Shown piece after piece: positions 1-9,046 of a stretch of 34,599 nucleotides of DNA. The translations under genes and the position numbers were made by a program. This DNA comes from JBKQHQ01 sp052148715 (lineage in GTDB: Bacteria; Pseudomonadota; Alphaproteobacteria; Rhizobiales; Xanthobacteraceae): NCBI GenBank assembly GCA_052148715.1, contig JBKQHQ010000257.1:1-34599 (forward strand), in the 5' to 3' direction. Position 1 is the stretch's first letter; each line of letters begins with the position of its first letter. The notes under the pieces are model-generated. The model made no database searches, had not been told where the DNA came from, and worked only from the letters and a program-made list of their open reading frames with translations.

Positions 1-615
1 CGCCTGGGTAAAATTCTGCTCGGCCATGAGCACCGTGAGCTGGTAATGGTCCTTGAGTTCTTTGATGGCGTCGATGGTGCGCGAGACGAGCAGCGGCGCA
101 AGCCCGACGGACGGCTCGTCGACCAGCAGGATCTTCGGATCGAGCATGATGGCGCGTCCGAGCGCCAGCATCTGTTGCTCGCCGCCGCTCATGCTGCCGG
201 CGAGCTGTGACCGGCGCTCCTTGAGGCGCGGAAAGGTCGTGTAGCAGAACTCGAGATTGCGCGTGATCTGCCCGCGCGCCCGCTGGCGGTAGGCGCCGAG
301 CAGCAGGTTCTCCTCGACGGTCAGCTTGGCGAACAGGCGCCGCCCCTCGGGCACGAGCGCGATGCCGAGATCGACGATCTGCTCGGTGGTCAGCCCGGCG
401 AGATCGTGTTTGGCGCCGTCGATCTCGACGGTGATGCGGCCGGCCCGCGGCCGCACGATGCCCATGATGCACTTCATGAGCGTGCTCTTGCCGTTGCCGT
501 TGGTGCCGAGCAACGCAACGGTCTCGCCCGAGCCAACGGTGAGCGAGACATCCTCGATCACGCGCACGGCGCCGTACGCCGCGTGAATGTTCTCGATGGC
601 AATGCTACTGCCCAA
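1..615 (-). CDS. livF: Branched-chain-amino-acid-type ABC transporter ATPase LivF (cluster 1, C-terminus cut by window edge)
   Basis: Cytoplasmic ATPase subunit that powers a Liv/HAAT importer with the LivG, LivM and LivH encoded upstream. The 205 visible codons hold Walker A GTNGNGKS, the signature MSGGEQQ and Walker B ILLVDEPSVGL, in LivF order; family members are about 235 residues, so roughly 30 residues lie beyond base 1. I chose the TTG at 613-615, which overlaps the livG stop by 11 bases; no ATG lies in frame before the conserved AIENIHAAYG start region. The overlap implies translational coupling. LivF rather than LivG is supported by the short regular length, the EQQ signature and the position last in the operon. 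The family is certain; the substrate is unknown. Confidence 0.93.
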   Translation of the reverse strand, partial: MGSSIAIENIHAAYGAVRVIEDVSLTVGSGETVALLGTNGNGKSTLMKCIMGIVRPRAGRITVEIDGAKHDLAGLTTEQIVDLGIALVPEGRRLFAKLTVEENLLLGAYRQRARGQITRNLEFCYTTFPRLKERRSQLAGSMSGGEQQMLALGRAIMLDPKILLVDEPSVGLAPLLVSRTIDAIKELKDHYQLTVLMAEQNFTQA

Positions 616-1342
616 GATAGGCCCTCACGACCTCTGGATCGTTGACGACGTCGTCAGGCTTGCCGTCGGCGATCTTGCGGCCCGACACCAGCACCACCAG
701 CCGCTGCGAGAAGCTCATCACCGCGCGCATGATGTGCTCGATGAGGATGACCGTGATGCCCTGCTCGTTCAGGCGGACCAGCAAGGCCAGGATGTCCTCG
801 ACCTCCGAATGCGAAAGGCCGGCCATCGCCTCGTCGGCAATCAACAGCTTCGGCTCGGCCGCCACGGCGCGGGCGAGCTCGAGCTTGCGCATCTCCACCT
901 GGGAGAGATCGCGCGGAAAACGACGGGCTTTGCTCTCGAGCCCAACTTGACGCAGCAGCTCGACGCACCGGGCGTCGAGATCGGCCGGCGTGCGCAGCAC
1001 CCCCTGCCGGACCTGGACGGTGTACAGGAGCGGCATGCGCACGTTGTCAACGAGCGATAGACTCGGGAAAGGGCGCGGCAATTGGAAGCTGCGGGCAAGC
1101 CCAATATGGGTGCGCTGATGCGCGAGGAGATTGTCGATCTCCCGACCGTCGAAGCGCACCATGCCGGTCTCATTGCGCAGCGTTCCGCAAATGCAATTGA
1201 CGAGCGTACTCTTGCCCGAGCCGTTCGGCCCGATCAGGCCGAGCCGCTCGCGCGGCTGCACCGTAAGCTCGATGCCCTCGAGCGCGACGAAACCGCCGAA
1301 CCGCTTGCCGAGCCCGTCGACTTGCAGGAGCGGGCCGCTCAT
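605..1342 (-). CDS. livG: Branched-chain-amino-acid-type ABC transporter ATPase LivG (cluster 1)
   Basis: Second ATPase of importer 1, 245 residues, normal for LivG. Walker A is GPNGSGKS near residue 40. The ABC signature reads LSQVEMRKLELARA instead of the usual LS-Y/G-G-Q/E form, and Walker B ends LLIADEAMAG, with Ala replacing the Pro of the common DEP. The catalytic Glu after Walker B is kept and a C-terminal LIEHIM switch His is present, so ATP hydrolysis is likely. The C-terminus VVRAYLGQ is typical of LivG. The ATG at 1340-1342 overlaps the livM stop in an ATGA arrangement, pointing to translational coupling. The odd signature may mark a LivG subfamily rather than decay. Confidence 0.93.
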   Translation of the reverse strand: MSGPLLQVDGLGKRFGGFVALEGIELTVQPRERLGLIGPNGSGKSTLVNCICGTLRNETGMVRFDGREIDNLLAHQRTHIGLARSFQLPRPFPSLSLVDNVRMPLLYTVQVRQGVLRTPADLDARCVELLRQVGLESKARRFPRDLSQVEMRKLELARAVAAEPKLLIADEAMAGLSHSEVEDILALLVRLNEQGITVILIEHIMRAVMSFSQRLVVLVSGRKIADGKPDDVVNDPEVVRAYLGQ

Positions 1343-2325
1343 GGCGCATCCGCCCGCACGCGCCGGCGGCTGAGCAACGCCAGCAGGTCCTTGGGGTGGA
1401 CGTAACGCTGCACCAGCCCGACAATGCCGTTTGGCGCGACGATCACGGCGACCACCAGCAGCACGCCGACGATCAATAGGTTGACCGCGGAGGAGATGGT
1501 CACGGTCGCGATCTGCTGCAGGGAGCCGAGCAGGATGGCGCCGACCAGTGGACCGAGCCACGTCGTCGTGCCGCCGATCAACGGCATGGCGATGGAATTC
1601 ACCCCATAGGGCAGGCCGAAGGTGGACACCGGCTCGATATAGCCGATGTAGTACGGGAGCGGTGCGCCGGCCATTCCCATCAAGGCCCCCGATATCACGG
1701 TCGCGATGAGCTTGAGCCGCAGCGTCGGTACGCCCGATGCCTCCGCTGCCAGCTCGTCGTCGCGAATGGCGGCGAAGCCAAAGCCGAGCCGCGAGCGCTC
1801 GATCAGGCGGGCCACGGTGATCGACACGATCGTCAGGACCAACATGACCAGGAACAGATATTTGATATAGCCGCCGAGGAGGGGCACCTCGGCGGGCCGG
1901 ATGATATAGGCGCCGCGCGAGCCGCCGACATAGTCCCAATTGACGATCAAGGTCTGCAGCACAACCGCAAGCGCCAGCGTCGCAATGGCGAAGAATGCCC
2001 CGCGCAGGCGCAGCGTCAGATAGCCGGTTCCCAACCCGACAATGCCCGAGACGATGCCGCCGACCAATATCAGCAGTGGAATCGGCAGCGGGTAGAATTT
2101 GTGCAGCGCCACGGTGGAGTAGGCGCCGAGGGCGAAGAAAGCGGCCGTGCCGAAGTTCACGTAACCGCAATAACCGCCGAGAATGTTCCAGGCGGTCGAT
2201 AAGACGATATATTGCAGCACGGTGTATCCGGCGAAGAACAGGTAGTCGTTGTGCAACAGCAGCGCGAGGCCGAAGACGGCGGCGCCGACAGCAAGGGCGA
2301 GGAGAAAGAACGGAAGCGTGCGCAC
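1339..2325 (-). CDS. livM: Branched-chain-amino-acid-type ABC transporter permease LivM (cluster 1)
   Basis: Inner-membrane permease of importer 1, 328 residues, made almost entirely of hydrophobic segments. It carries the BPD_transp_2 landmark GYVNFGTAAFFALGAYS near residue 55 and the cytoplasmic-loop motif around AAIRDDELAAEASGV that contacts the ATPases. I chose the GTG at 2323-2325, which begins VRTLPFFLLALAVG and lies 2 bases after the livH stop. An ATG at 2403 in the same frame would bury the start inside livH and add a non-hydrophobic tail, so it is less likely. The stop overlaps livG. It should pair with LivH as a heterodimer. Confidence 0.92.
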   Translation of the reverse strand: MRTLPFFLLALAVGAAVFGLALLLHNDYLFFAGYTVLQYIVLSTAWNILGGYCGYVNFGTAAFFALGAYSTVALHKFYPLPIPLLILVGGIVSGIVGLGTGYLTLRLRGAFFAIATLALAVVLQTLIVNWDYVGGSRGAYIIRPAEVPLLGGYIKYLFLVMLVLTIVSITVARLIERSRLGFGFAAIRDDELAAEASGVPTLRLKLIATVISGALMGMAGAPLPYYIGYIEPVSTFGLPYGVNSIAMPLIGGTTTWLGPLVGAILLGSLQQIATVTISSAVNLLIVGVLLVVAVIVAPNGIVGLVQRYVHPKDLLALLSRRRVRADAP

Positions 2326-2327
2326 GG

Positions 2328-3203
2328 CTAGCGTCCCATCAACCCGGCCGGCCGGAAGGCCAGGGTGAGGAGCAGGAAGCCGAACGACACGGCGGGCGAC
2401 CAAGACGGCCCGTAGAAAGTAGACGTGATGCTCTCGACGATGCCGAGCAGCATCGCCGCCGCGACGGTGCCGGGCAGGCTGCCCATGCCGCCGAGCACGC
2501 AGATCGCGAACACGCGGCCGATATATTCACGGCCGACCGAGGGCTCGACGGGGCCGATGACGATCAGCAACGCGCCGGCGATGCCGGCAATCGCGATCGA
2601 GATGGCGAAGGCGACGCGCTTGATTTGCACGGGGTCGGCGGCCATCAGCTGCAGCGCCAGCTGATCCTGCGCTACCGCCATGATGGCGCGGCCCATGAAC
2701 GTCCGCGTCAACAACAATTGCAGGCCCAGGATCAGCGACAGCGACACCAGACAGGGCACGAGCATGCGCAGCGGCAGGTCGACGAAGCCGAAGTGCAAGG
2801 TCGGTCCAATATACGAGGCTTCGACATAGCGGTAGTCGACGCCGAATGTCAGGATGAGGCCGACCTCGGTGATGAACAGGAGGCCGAAGAAGAACGCCAA
2901 TCCGCGCAAGGCCTCCTGTCCCCGCTTCTCGAAGGAGACGTAATAGACCTGATAGATCGCCGCGCCGAGCGTATAGAAGGCCGGCGCCACGATGAGGCTC
3001 GCGACGATCGGGTCGATCCCGAGCTTGGTATTGACGATATAGGCGATGTAGGAGCCGAGGATGATGAAGCCCGGATGGGCAATATTGACGATGTCGAGGA
3101 TGCCGAACGATACGGAGACCCCGGCAGTGACGGCCGCATAGAAGCCGCCGAGCAGCAACCCCGACACGATGGCATTGAGCAGCAGGTCGAACGATACGCT
3201 CAT
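2328..3203 (-). CDS. livH: Branched-chain-amino-acid-type ABC transporter permease LivH (cluster 1)
   Basis: Inner-membrane permease of importer 1, 291 residues, with about eight hydrophobic segments. The motif GILDIVNIAHPGFIILGSY near residue 33 is the hallmark of LivH permeases, and the loop MAVAQDQLALQLMAADP is the ATPase-facing region. It is the first permease gene of the cluster, 310 bases downstream of the Tat amidohydrolase gene on the same strand. No substrate-binding protein gene accompanies this cluster inside the window, so one may lie past base 1 or be supplied in trans, for example by the binding proteins of cluster 2. Confidence 0.93.
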   Translation of the reverse strand: MSVSFDLLLNAIVSGLLLGGFYAAVTAGVSVSFGILDIVNIAHPGFIILGSYIAYIVNTKLGIDPIVASLIVAPAFYTLGAAIYQVYYVSFEKRGQEALRGLAFFFGLLFITEVGLILTFGVDYRYVEASYIGPTLHFGFVDLPLRMLVPCLVSLSLILGLQLLLTRTFMGRAIMAVAQDQLALQLMAADPVQIKRVAFAISIAIAGIAGALLIVIGPVEPSVGREYIGRVFAICVLGGMGSLPGTVAAAMLLGIVESITSTFYGPSWSPAVSFGFLLLTLAFRPAGLMGR

Positions 3204-3513
3204 GCCGGATTACTGCCGATCCGTCGGCCGCGACGCGATCCGCTAATGACCCGAACGCGCAGGTCGAGCCGCTGCGTTCGACCGATAGTCATCCGCATTC
3301 TCCCCCCATCGAAGGCTTGTTTCCCGGATTCCCGCAGCGGCGCAATGGCCGTCGCTACCGGATCGATGACGCCTTGTGGGTAATGTGCAGGAAGGACGGC
3401 CACTTGGCTAGGGTCAAACCCGATCAGTCAAATGGTTGGCTAACTCGAAACGGGCGGACGCGCCGCGAGCCGTGGACTTCAAGCTCCTAGCACGCGGGAC
3501 GGCGGCCTTCCCC
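3204..3513. other. Intergenic stretch between amidohydrolase and livH (cluster 1)
   Basis: No convincing gene is present in these 310 bases. An inverted repeat (arms 3262-3267 and 3278-3283, GGTCGA/TCGACC, 10-base loop) lies about 60 bases upstream of livH. There is no T-tract, so it is not a clear terminator. The gap is long enough for a separate promoter for the Liv cluster, but I cannot recognise a reliable -35/-10 pair. Confidence 0.35.
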
Positions 3514-4608
3514 CTATGCGCTCAAGCGTGGAATCAATCGCATCGCATTCTCGCTCTCGATGCCGCGCAACTGCTCGGGGGTCACGGGGAGCTTCTGCAA
3601 GGCCGCGGCCTGGGACCCGATCGGGAAGTACGGGTAGTCGGTCCCGAAGACGACCTGCGAGGGGGGCACGAGCGTCAGCAGGGCGGCCATCGACGCCGGG
3701 TGGGTTGCGTTTGCGGTATCATAGTGAAGGCGCTTGAATTCGTTCTCGATTCCGTCCGGCGCAAAGGTCGCGGCATCCGGGCGGAACTTGCCGAAGGCCT
3801 CGATGCGGCCGGCGAGCATCGGCACCGTTCCGCCGGCGTGCGAGAACAGCCAGCGGATCTCGCGCAGCCGTGCGAAGGTGCCGCTGAGGAGCAGGCTCGT
3901 GACCGTTCGGGTCGTATCGTGCGGAACCTCGATGACGGCCGGGAAGGTGCCGACGCTGAGATTGCCGCAACAGCTCGCCACCAGCGGATGCACATAGACG
4001 ATCGCTTTGCGGCGATTGAGCTCCTCGAACACGGGTTTGTAGAGAGGATTGCCGAGCCACTTGTCGCCGTAATTGGTTTGCAGCCCGACGCCGTCCGCCT
4101 TCAGCTCGTCGAAGACATACGCGATCTCCTTGAGCGTCGTGTCGATGTCGAGCATGGAGAGCGGGGCGAACAGGCCGAAGCGGCCCGGATAGTCGCGCAC
4201 CATTTGCGCGCCGAAATCCTGGCAGTCCCGCACCGTTCGCGCGGCCGCTTCCGGGCCCGCGTCGAACCAGACCCCGGGCGTCGAGGCGATCGAGAGCACC
4301 GCGGTTCGCACCCCGTTCTGGTCCAATTGCTCGACCGCCTTCTCCCGCGTCCAGCCGACCTGTGTGGCGAAGTGGGGAATCTTGCGCTTGTCCTCCCAAT
4401 CGAGCCACGCCTTTTGATACTCGGGCGGATAATAGTGGTGGTGGGTATCGATCAGGCGCGCCTTCGCGCCCTGTCCGAGCACGATCGGCACCGGCAGCAT
4501 GGTGGCGGCGCCGATCGTCCCGAGCCCGGCCAAGAACCGGCGTCGTGACGTCGCTAACGGCGTACAGCAGGCGCAATCGTATGCGTGCGCTTGGGCTGAG
4601 ACTTTCAC
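3514..4608 (-). CDS. Tat-exported amidohydrolase (Amidohydro_2/ACMSD-like family)
   Basis: Predicted metal-dependent hydrolase or decarboxylase of the amidohydrolase-2 family, 364 residues, exported through the twin-arginine pathway. I chose the GTG at 4606-4608 because a strong GAGGAGGAAA ribosome-binding site precedes it; an upstream in-frame ATG at 4638 would place that site inside the gene. The N-terminus has the Tat motif SRRRFLAGLG followed by a hydrophobic stretch ending VLGQGAKA. The metal-site landmarks are the N-terminal THHH, the central VHP, SHAGG and C-terminal GTDYPYF. Family relatives such as ACMSD, gamma-resorcylate decarboxylase and lactonases are usually cytoplasmic, so periplasmic placement next to a Liv importer suggests processing of a substrate before uptake. 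The substrate is unknown. Confidence 0.88.
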   Translation of the reverse strand: MKVSAQAHAYDCACCTPLATSRRRFLAGLGTIGAATMLPVPIVLGQGAKARLIDTHHHYYPPEYQKAWLDWEDKRKIPHFATQVGWTREKAVEQLDQNGVRTAVLSIASTPGVWFDAGPEAAARTVRDCQDFGAQMVRDYPGRFGLFAPLSMLDIDTTLKEIAYVFDELKADGVGLQTNYGDKWLGNPLYKPVFEELNRRKAIVYVHPLVASCCGNLSVGTFPAVIEVPHDTTRTVTSLLLSGTFARLREIRWLFSHAGGTVPMLAGRIEAFGKFRPDAATFAPDGIENEFKRLHYDTANATHPASMAALLTLVPPSQVVFGTDYPYFPIGSQAAALQKLPVTPEQLRGIESENAMRLIPRLSA

Positions 4609-4703
4609 GGTTTCCTCCTCAACATTTTTTCTTCTCATATTTTTCTTCTCACGTGTCGCGTCCTGTCGGAGGCGATACGCCTTTCGACGAACCGCGCCGC
4701 CCC

Positions 4704-5144
4704 CTAGGCGGCCTTGACCCGTTCAGGTAGCGGCATCGGCTGGTTGGCGCTCTCGAGGAACTCGATGGTCATAAACACCAGCTCCTTGTCGCCGAGGTTT
4801 TCGAGGTCGTGGACCTTGTATTCGCCCGGTCCATAGGTCTCATGCCGGGTCTCGCCCGGTTGATAGGTGTATTCGACCGTCGTGCCGTCGTGGACGTGCT
4901 GGCGTCCGCGCCCGCCGCTCACCGACGTCCAGAAATAGTCGAGCACGTGGCGGTGGAAGCCGAACCGCTCGCCCGGCTGCAGCCGGATCATCCATACCCG
5001 CACGCGGTCGGTCTGCGAGACCAGGGTCGAGCCGACGCAGGGGTTCGGGTTCTGGCGCTCGCGTTCGAATTCGGCAGCAATCGCGGCCGGCCAGTCGGAT
5101 CGCTCCGAGCGGACGGCCTGCTTGTCCAGCATGGTCAGGGCCAT
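4704..5144 (-). CDS. Small single-domain cupin protein
   Basis: A 146-residue cytoplasmic protein with one cupin barrel in the middle and C-terminal half. The metal-binding candidates are the HRH pair in FGFHRHVLDYFW (around residue 65), His in RQHVHDG, and later histidines in ETRHETYGPGEYKVHD. The ATG at 5144 follows GGAGGAATGCC, a good ribosome-binding site. It is the first gene of the minus-strand run that continues into the Tat amidohydrolase 95 bases downstream, and diverges from the flavin monooxygenase. Similar small cupins occur beside Liv-type importers and hydrolases; some are annotated BauB-like from memory, which I cannot verify. It could be a dioxygenase, isomerase or binding protein. 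Confidence 0.85.
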   Translation of the reverse strand: MALTMLDKQAVRSERSDWPAAIAAEFERERQNPNPCVGSTLVSQTDRVRVWMIRLQPGERFGFHRHVLDYFWTSVSGGRGRQHVHDGTTVEYTYQPGETRHETYGPGEYKVHDLENLGDKELVFMTIEFLESANQPMPLPERVKAA

Positions 5145-5213
5145 GGCATTCCTCCAGCATTTGTTGGAAGACTATAGCAGGTCTTGTCGGCTCCGAAACG
5201 AGGGAATAGGCCT
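5145..5213. promoter_or_regulatory. Short divergent promoter region, cupin versus flavin monooxygenase
   Basis: Only 69 bases separate the cupin ATG (5144) from the preferred TTG start of the monooxygenase (5214). Both promoters must therefore overlap here or extend into the coding regions, which would suit joint control by one regulator. No clean -35/-10 pair or strong palindrome was recognised. The plus-strand sequence GAGGGAATAGG (5200-5210) is the likely ribosome-binding site of the monooxygenase. Confidence 0.45.
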
Positions 5214-6437
5214 TTGCGGCATCAGGGAACGCGGCGCGCCATCATCGTCGGCGGCTCCATGAGCGGCCTCTTGGCCGCCCTGCTGCTGCAGCGGCGCGGG
5301 TGGGAGGTGGCCGTTTTCGAGCGGGTCGCGACCGAGCTGTCCGGCCGCGGCGCCGGCATCGTCGCCCAGGCCGAGCTGATCGAGCGGCTGAAGAGCCTGC
5401 GCCTCGACACGACCAACCTCGGCGTGCCCGTGACGGTTCGACGCATCTGGGATGCTTCGGGGCGGATCGTCGCCGAGATCGAGATCCCGCAGATCCTCAC
5501 CGCCTGGGAGCGGGTTTATCGAGTGTTGCGCAACGCCTTTCCGCCGGAAGACTATCACCGCGGCAAGGGTCTCACCGCTTTCGAGCAGACCAGCGATTCG
5601 GTGGTCGCGCATTTCAGCGACGGCAGCACGGAGGAGGGCGATCTTCTGGTCGGCGCCGACGGGCTTCGCTCGACCGTGCGCCAGCAATGCCTTCCGGACG
5701 TTGTGCCGCTCTATGCGGGCTACGTGGCCTGGCGCGCGCTGATCCCCGAAGCCGCCTTTCCGGCTGCGACCCACCGTGCGTTGTTCGAGTCCTTGTCCTT
5801 CTGCCTGCCCCCAGGCGAGCAGTTTTTGGGCTATCCGGTGGCTGGCCCGCATGACGAGCTTCGCGCCGGCCACCGGCGCTACAACGTGGTCTGGTACCGG
5901 CCGGCCGACGAGCGCACCAAGCTGCCGTGGCTCCTGACCGACGATAGCGGTGTCACCCACGTGATCTCGATTCCTCCCCCGCTCATCCGCCGTGCCGCGA
6001 TCGCCGAGATGCGGGCCGACGCGGAACGGCTGATCGCGCCGCAGATGCGCGAGATCGTCCGCCTGATCGATGAGCCGATCCTGCAGCCGATCTATGATCT
6101 CGAGACCTCGCGCATGGCGATCGGTCGGGTGGCGATCGTTGGTGACGCGGCCTTCGTCGCGCGGCCGCATGTGGCGGCGGGCGTGTCGAAGGCGGCCGAC
6201 GACGCGGCGGCGCTCGCGGAAGCTCTGGACGCCGCGGCAACCGTCGAGGACGGGCTCAAGCAGTTCGAGGCCGTGCAGCTACCGATCGGCCGGCGCATCA
6301 TCGAGCGGGCGCGCCACCTCGGCGCCTATCTGCAGGCGCAACAGATCTCGGATGAGGAGCGCGCGCGCTCCAAGCGCCACAACGTGCCTGAAGCGGTGCT
6401 GGCGGAAACCGCCGTGCTCGACTTTCTGCATGTGTGA
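5214..6437 (+). CDS. FAD-dependent aromatic monooxygenase resembling 2,6-dihydroxypyridine 3-hydroxylase
   Basis: Group A flavin monooxygenase (FAD_binding_3), 407 residues. The N-terminal dinucleotide-binding motif is IIVGGSMSGLLAALLL, the GADGLRSTVR (DG) motif lies near residue 150, and the second FAD motif is VGDAAFVARPHVAAG near residue 310. From memory, the GGS-x-SGL form, SGRGAGIV, YAGYVAWR and RPHVAAG-x-SKA-DD stretches match 2,6-dihydroxypyridine 3-monooxygenase of nicotine/nicotinate degradation more closely than p-hydroxybenzoate hydroxylase. Only TTG starts lie before the FAD motif; TTG 5214 follows GAGGGAATAGG, while TTG 5184 is an alternative adding 10 residues. It should hydroxylate an electron-rich aromatic or heteroaromatic ring using NAD(P)H and O2. 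Its substrate is inferred only from family resemblance. Confidence 0.88.
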   Translation: MRHQGTRRAIIVGGSMSGLLAALLLQRRGWEVAVFERVATELSGRGAGIVAQAELIERLKSLRLDTTNLGVPVTVRRIWDASGRIVAEIEIPQILTAWERVYRVLRNAFPPEDYHRGKGLTAFEQTSDSVVAHFSDGSTEEGDLLVGADGLRSTVRQQCLPDVVPLYAGYVAWRALIPEAAFPAATHRALFESLSFCLPPGEQFLGYPVAGPHDELRAGHRRYNVVWYRPADERTKLPWLLTDDSGVTHVISIPPPLIRRAAIAEMRADAERLIAPQMREIVRLIDEPILQPIYDLETSRMAIGRVAIVGDAAFVARPHVAAGVSKAADDAAALAEALDAAATVEDGLKQFEAVQLPIGRRIIERARHLGAYLQAQQISDEERARSKRHNVPEAVLAETAVLDFLHV

Positions 6438-6479
6438 ACGCTCGTAACTGGGGCCGGGCACACCTGCTGCCTCGGCACC

Positions 6480-6498
6480 GCCTTCCGCTCCGGAGGGC
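6480..6498. terminator. Possible bidirectional hairpin between convergent genes
   Basis: An inverted repeat with 8-base arms (6480-6487 and 6491-6498, one G-T pair, 3-base loop) sits in the 68-base gap between the convergent monooxygenase and amidohydrolase stop codons. There is no T-tract on either strand, so intrinsic termination is uncertain; position is the main argument. Confidence 0.35.
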
Positions 6499-6505
6499 TC
6501 CGCAG

Positions 6506-7573
6506 CTACAGCCCCAGCAGCCGCTTGGCGTTGCCGCCGGCGAGCGCGGCGACGGTTGCGGCGTCAAAACTCTCGACCGAGGCGACGTGCTCGATCGGGT
6601 CGTAGTCGGCCATGTCGAAGGGATAGTCCGTGCCCATCAGGACGTGGTCCGCGCCGAACAGGTCGACCAGCGCCTTGAGTTGGTACGGCGTGAACACGAC
6701 CGTGTCGACGTAGACCCTTTTCAGGTAGGTCGTCGGCGGATGCGGCAGGTCGGCGTGGCCGTCGGAGCGCGCGCCCCAGACGTGATCGATGCGGCCCGAA
6801 TAGCCGCCAAGATAGCCACCGCCGTGCACCGCGAGGATTTTGAGCTTGGGATGGCGCTCGAGCACGCCGTCGAAGATGAGATAGTGCAGGGCAATCGTGG
6901 TCTCGAGTGGGTTGCCGATCACGTTGTTGAAGTAGAACCGCCGCAAGCGCTCGGCCTCGGTGAAGCCGTTGGGGTGGATGACGACCAGGGCGGAGAGCTC
7001 CTCGGCCTTCTTCCAGAACGCCGCAAAGGCGGGATCGGATAGCTCTTTGCCGGCGACGTTGGTGATGATTTGCACGCCCTTGAAGCCCAGCTTGCGCATG
7101 CAGCGCTCGAGCTCGGCCGCCGCCTCATTGCCGTCCGGCATCGGCACGCTGCCGAGCGCCACGAAACGATCGGGCTTGCCGGCGACATACTCGGCCAATC
7201 CGTCGTTGATCATGCGCGCCGCCTCGACCGCGATGTCGAGCGGCACCGTGTAATAGCATTGCGGCGGTGGCGGCATGATCAGCTGCATGTCGATGCCCAT
7301 GGCGTCGAGCTCGGCCAGGCGCCGGTCGTAGCCGGTGATCCGCGTGCGCAGATCAAGCTCCTGCTTGTCGTTGACCGCCTTGGTCTGCGGCCCCGCGAAA
7401 TGGCCAAGCGGAATGGTGGAGAGGTCAAGGTGCGGCTTCACGAATGCGGCCGCACGCGGAACCGCCACATGCGAGTGAATGTCGATGGTGATGCTCTTCG
7501 GCCTTATGTCGCGGCCGGGCCGTCCGCGCTTGCGCGCCGCGGTCGGCTCGTATTTGTTCCAGATATCTGCCAT
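6506..7573 (-). CDS. Cytoplasmic amidohydrolase of the ACMSD-like (Amidohydro_2) family
   Basis: Predicted metal-dependent hydrolase or decarboxylase, 355 residues. Landmarks are the N-terminal metal motif TIDIHSHV near residue 31, the central ALHYLIFDGVLERHPKLK segment, the metal-binding AVHGGGYLG, and the C-terminal GTDYPFDMADYDP whose Asp completes the site. This set is typical of 2-amino-3-carboxymuconate-6-semialdehyde decarboxylase and related aryl decarboxylases. No signal peptide is present, in contrast to the Tat-exported relative at 3514-4608. The gene starts 29 bases after livF of importer 2 and is probably co-transcribed with it, so its substrate likely derives from the imported compound. 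It converges with the flavin monooxygenase. Confidence 0.88.
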   Translation of the reverse strand: MADIWNKYEPTAARKRGRPGRDIRPKSITIDIHSHVAVPRAAAFVKPHLDLSTIPLGHFAGPQTKAVNDKQELDLRTRITGYDRRLAELDAMGIDMQLIMPPPPQCYYTVPLDIAVEAARMINDGLAEYVAGKPDRFVALGSVPMPDGNEAAAELERCMRKLGFKGVQIITNVAGKELSDPAFAAFWKKAEELSALVVIHPNGFTEAERLRRFYFNNVIGNPLETTIALHYLIFDGVLERHPKLKILAVHGGGYLGGYSGRIDHVWGARSDGHADLPHPPTTYLKRVYVDTVVFTPYQLKALVDLFGADHVLMGTDYPFDMADYDPIEHVASVESFDAATVAALAGGNAKRLLGL

Positions 7574-7602
7574 GGCTGAGACCCTGTTCTGCTTCTATTG
7601 GA

Positions 7603-8308
<706 letters not shown>

Positions 8309-8316
<8 letters not shown>

Positions 8317-9046
8317 CGAGATAGACCTCGCGCGTGCGCGGATCGGCGACCACCTCGGTCCGCGTTCCCTGGACGATGACCTGGCCGAAATGCAGCAAGG
8401 TGATCCGCTCGGCAAACTCAAGCGCCACATCCATGTCGTGCTCGATCATGACGATCGTCACTTCGCGCGGGATGTCGCTGAGCAGTCTTTGCACTTCGCG
8501 GCGCTCGTCGATCGATAGGCCGGCAAACGGCTCATCGAGCAGCAGAATCTTCGGCGCCTGCGCCAGCGCCATGGCGATCTCGACGCGCCGCCGCTCGCCA
8601 TAGGACGTCTGCGCCAGCGGCCGATCGGCGATATGCGCAAGGCCGACGCGGCCGATGGCCGCGCGGGCGCGTTCGATGAGGTCCTCCTGCAGGTCGAGGG
8701 AGATGAGCGGGTTCCAACGTAGCGGCGAGAGCCCGAGCAAGGCCAAGGTGACGTTGCGCAGGATCGTGTCACGGGCGAACAGGGTGATGATCTGATAGGT
8801 CCGGGCCATGCCGAGATGCGCGCGGCGGCGGCTCGGAATGCGGGTAATATCGTCGCCGAACAGGCGGATGGACCCCGCATCGGGGGTGATCTCGCCGGTA
8901 ATGAGATTGAACAGCGTGGTCTTGCCGGCGCCGTTCGGTCCGATGATCAGCCGACGCTCGCCGGGCTGGACGCTGATATTGATATTGGCGGCCACGCGCA
9001 GCCCGCCGAACGCTTTGGAAAGGTTTTCGACCACGAGCGCGCTCAT
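8309..9046 (-). CDS. livG: Branched-chain-amino-acid-type ABC transporter ATPase LivG (cluster 2)
   Basis: ATPase of importer 2, 245 residues. Walker A is GPNGAGKT, the signature is TSYGERRRVEIAMAL, and Walker B is LLLDEPFAGL, with the switch His in IEHDMD. The C-terminus REVYLGE is the usual LivG ending. The ATG overlaps the livM stop in an ATGA arrangement. The protein has ordinary motifs, unlike the LivG of cluster 1, so the two importers are not recent copies of each other. Confidence 0.95.

Noticed and set aside
2328..2403. Longer livM reading from ATG 2403
   Set aside because: It would lie inside livH and add a non-family, non-hydrophobic N-terminus; the GTG at 2325 fits the operon spacing.
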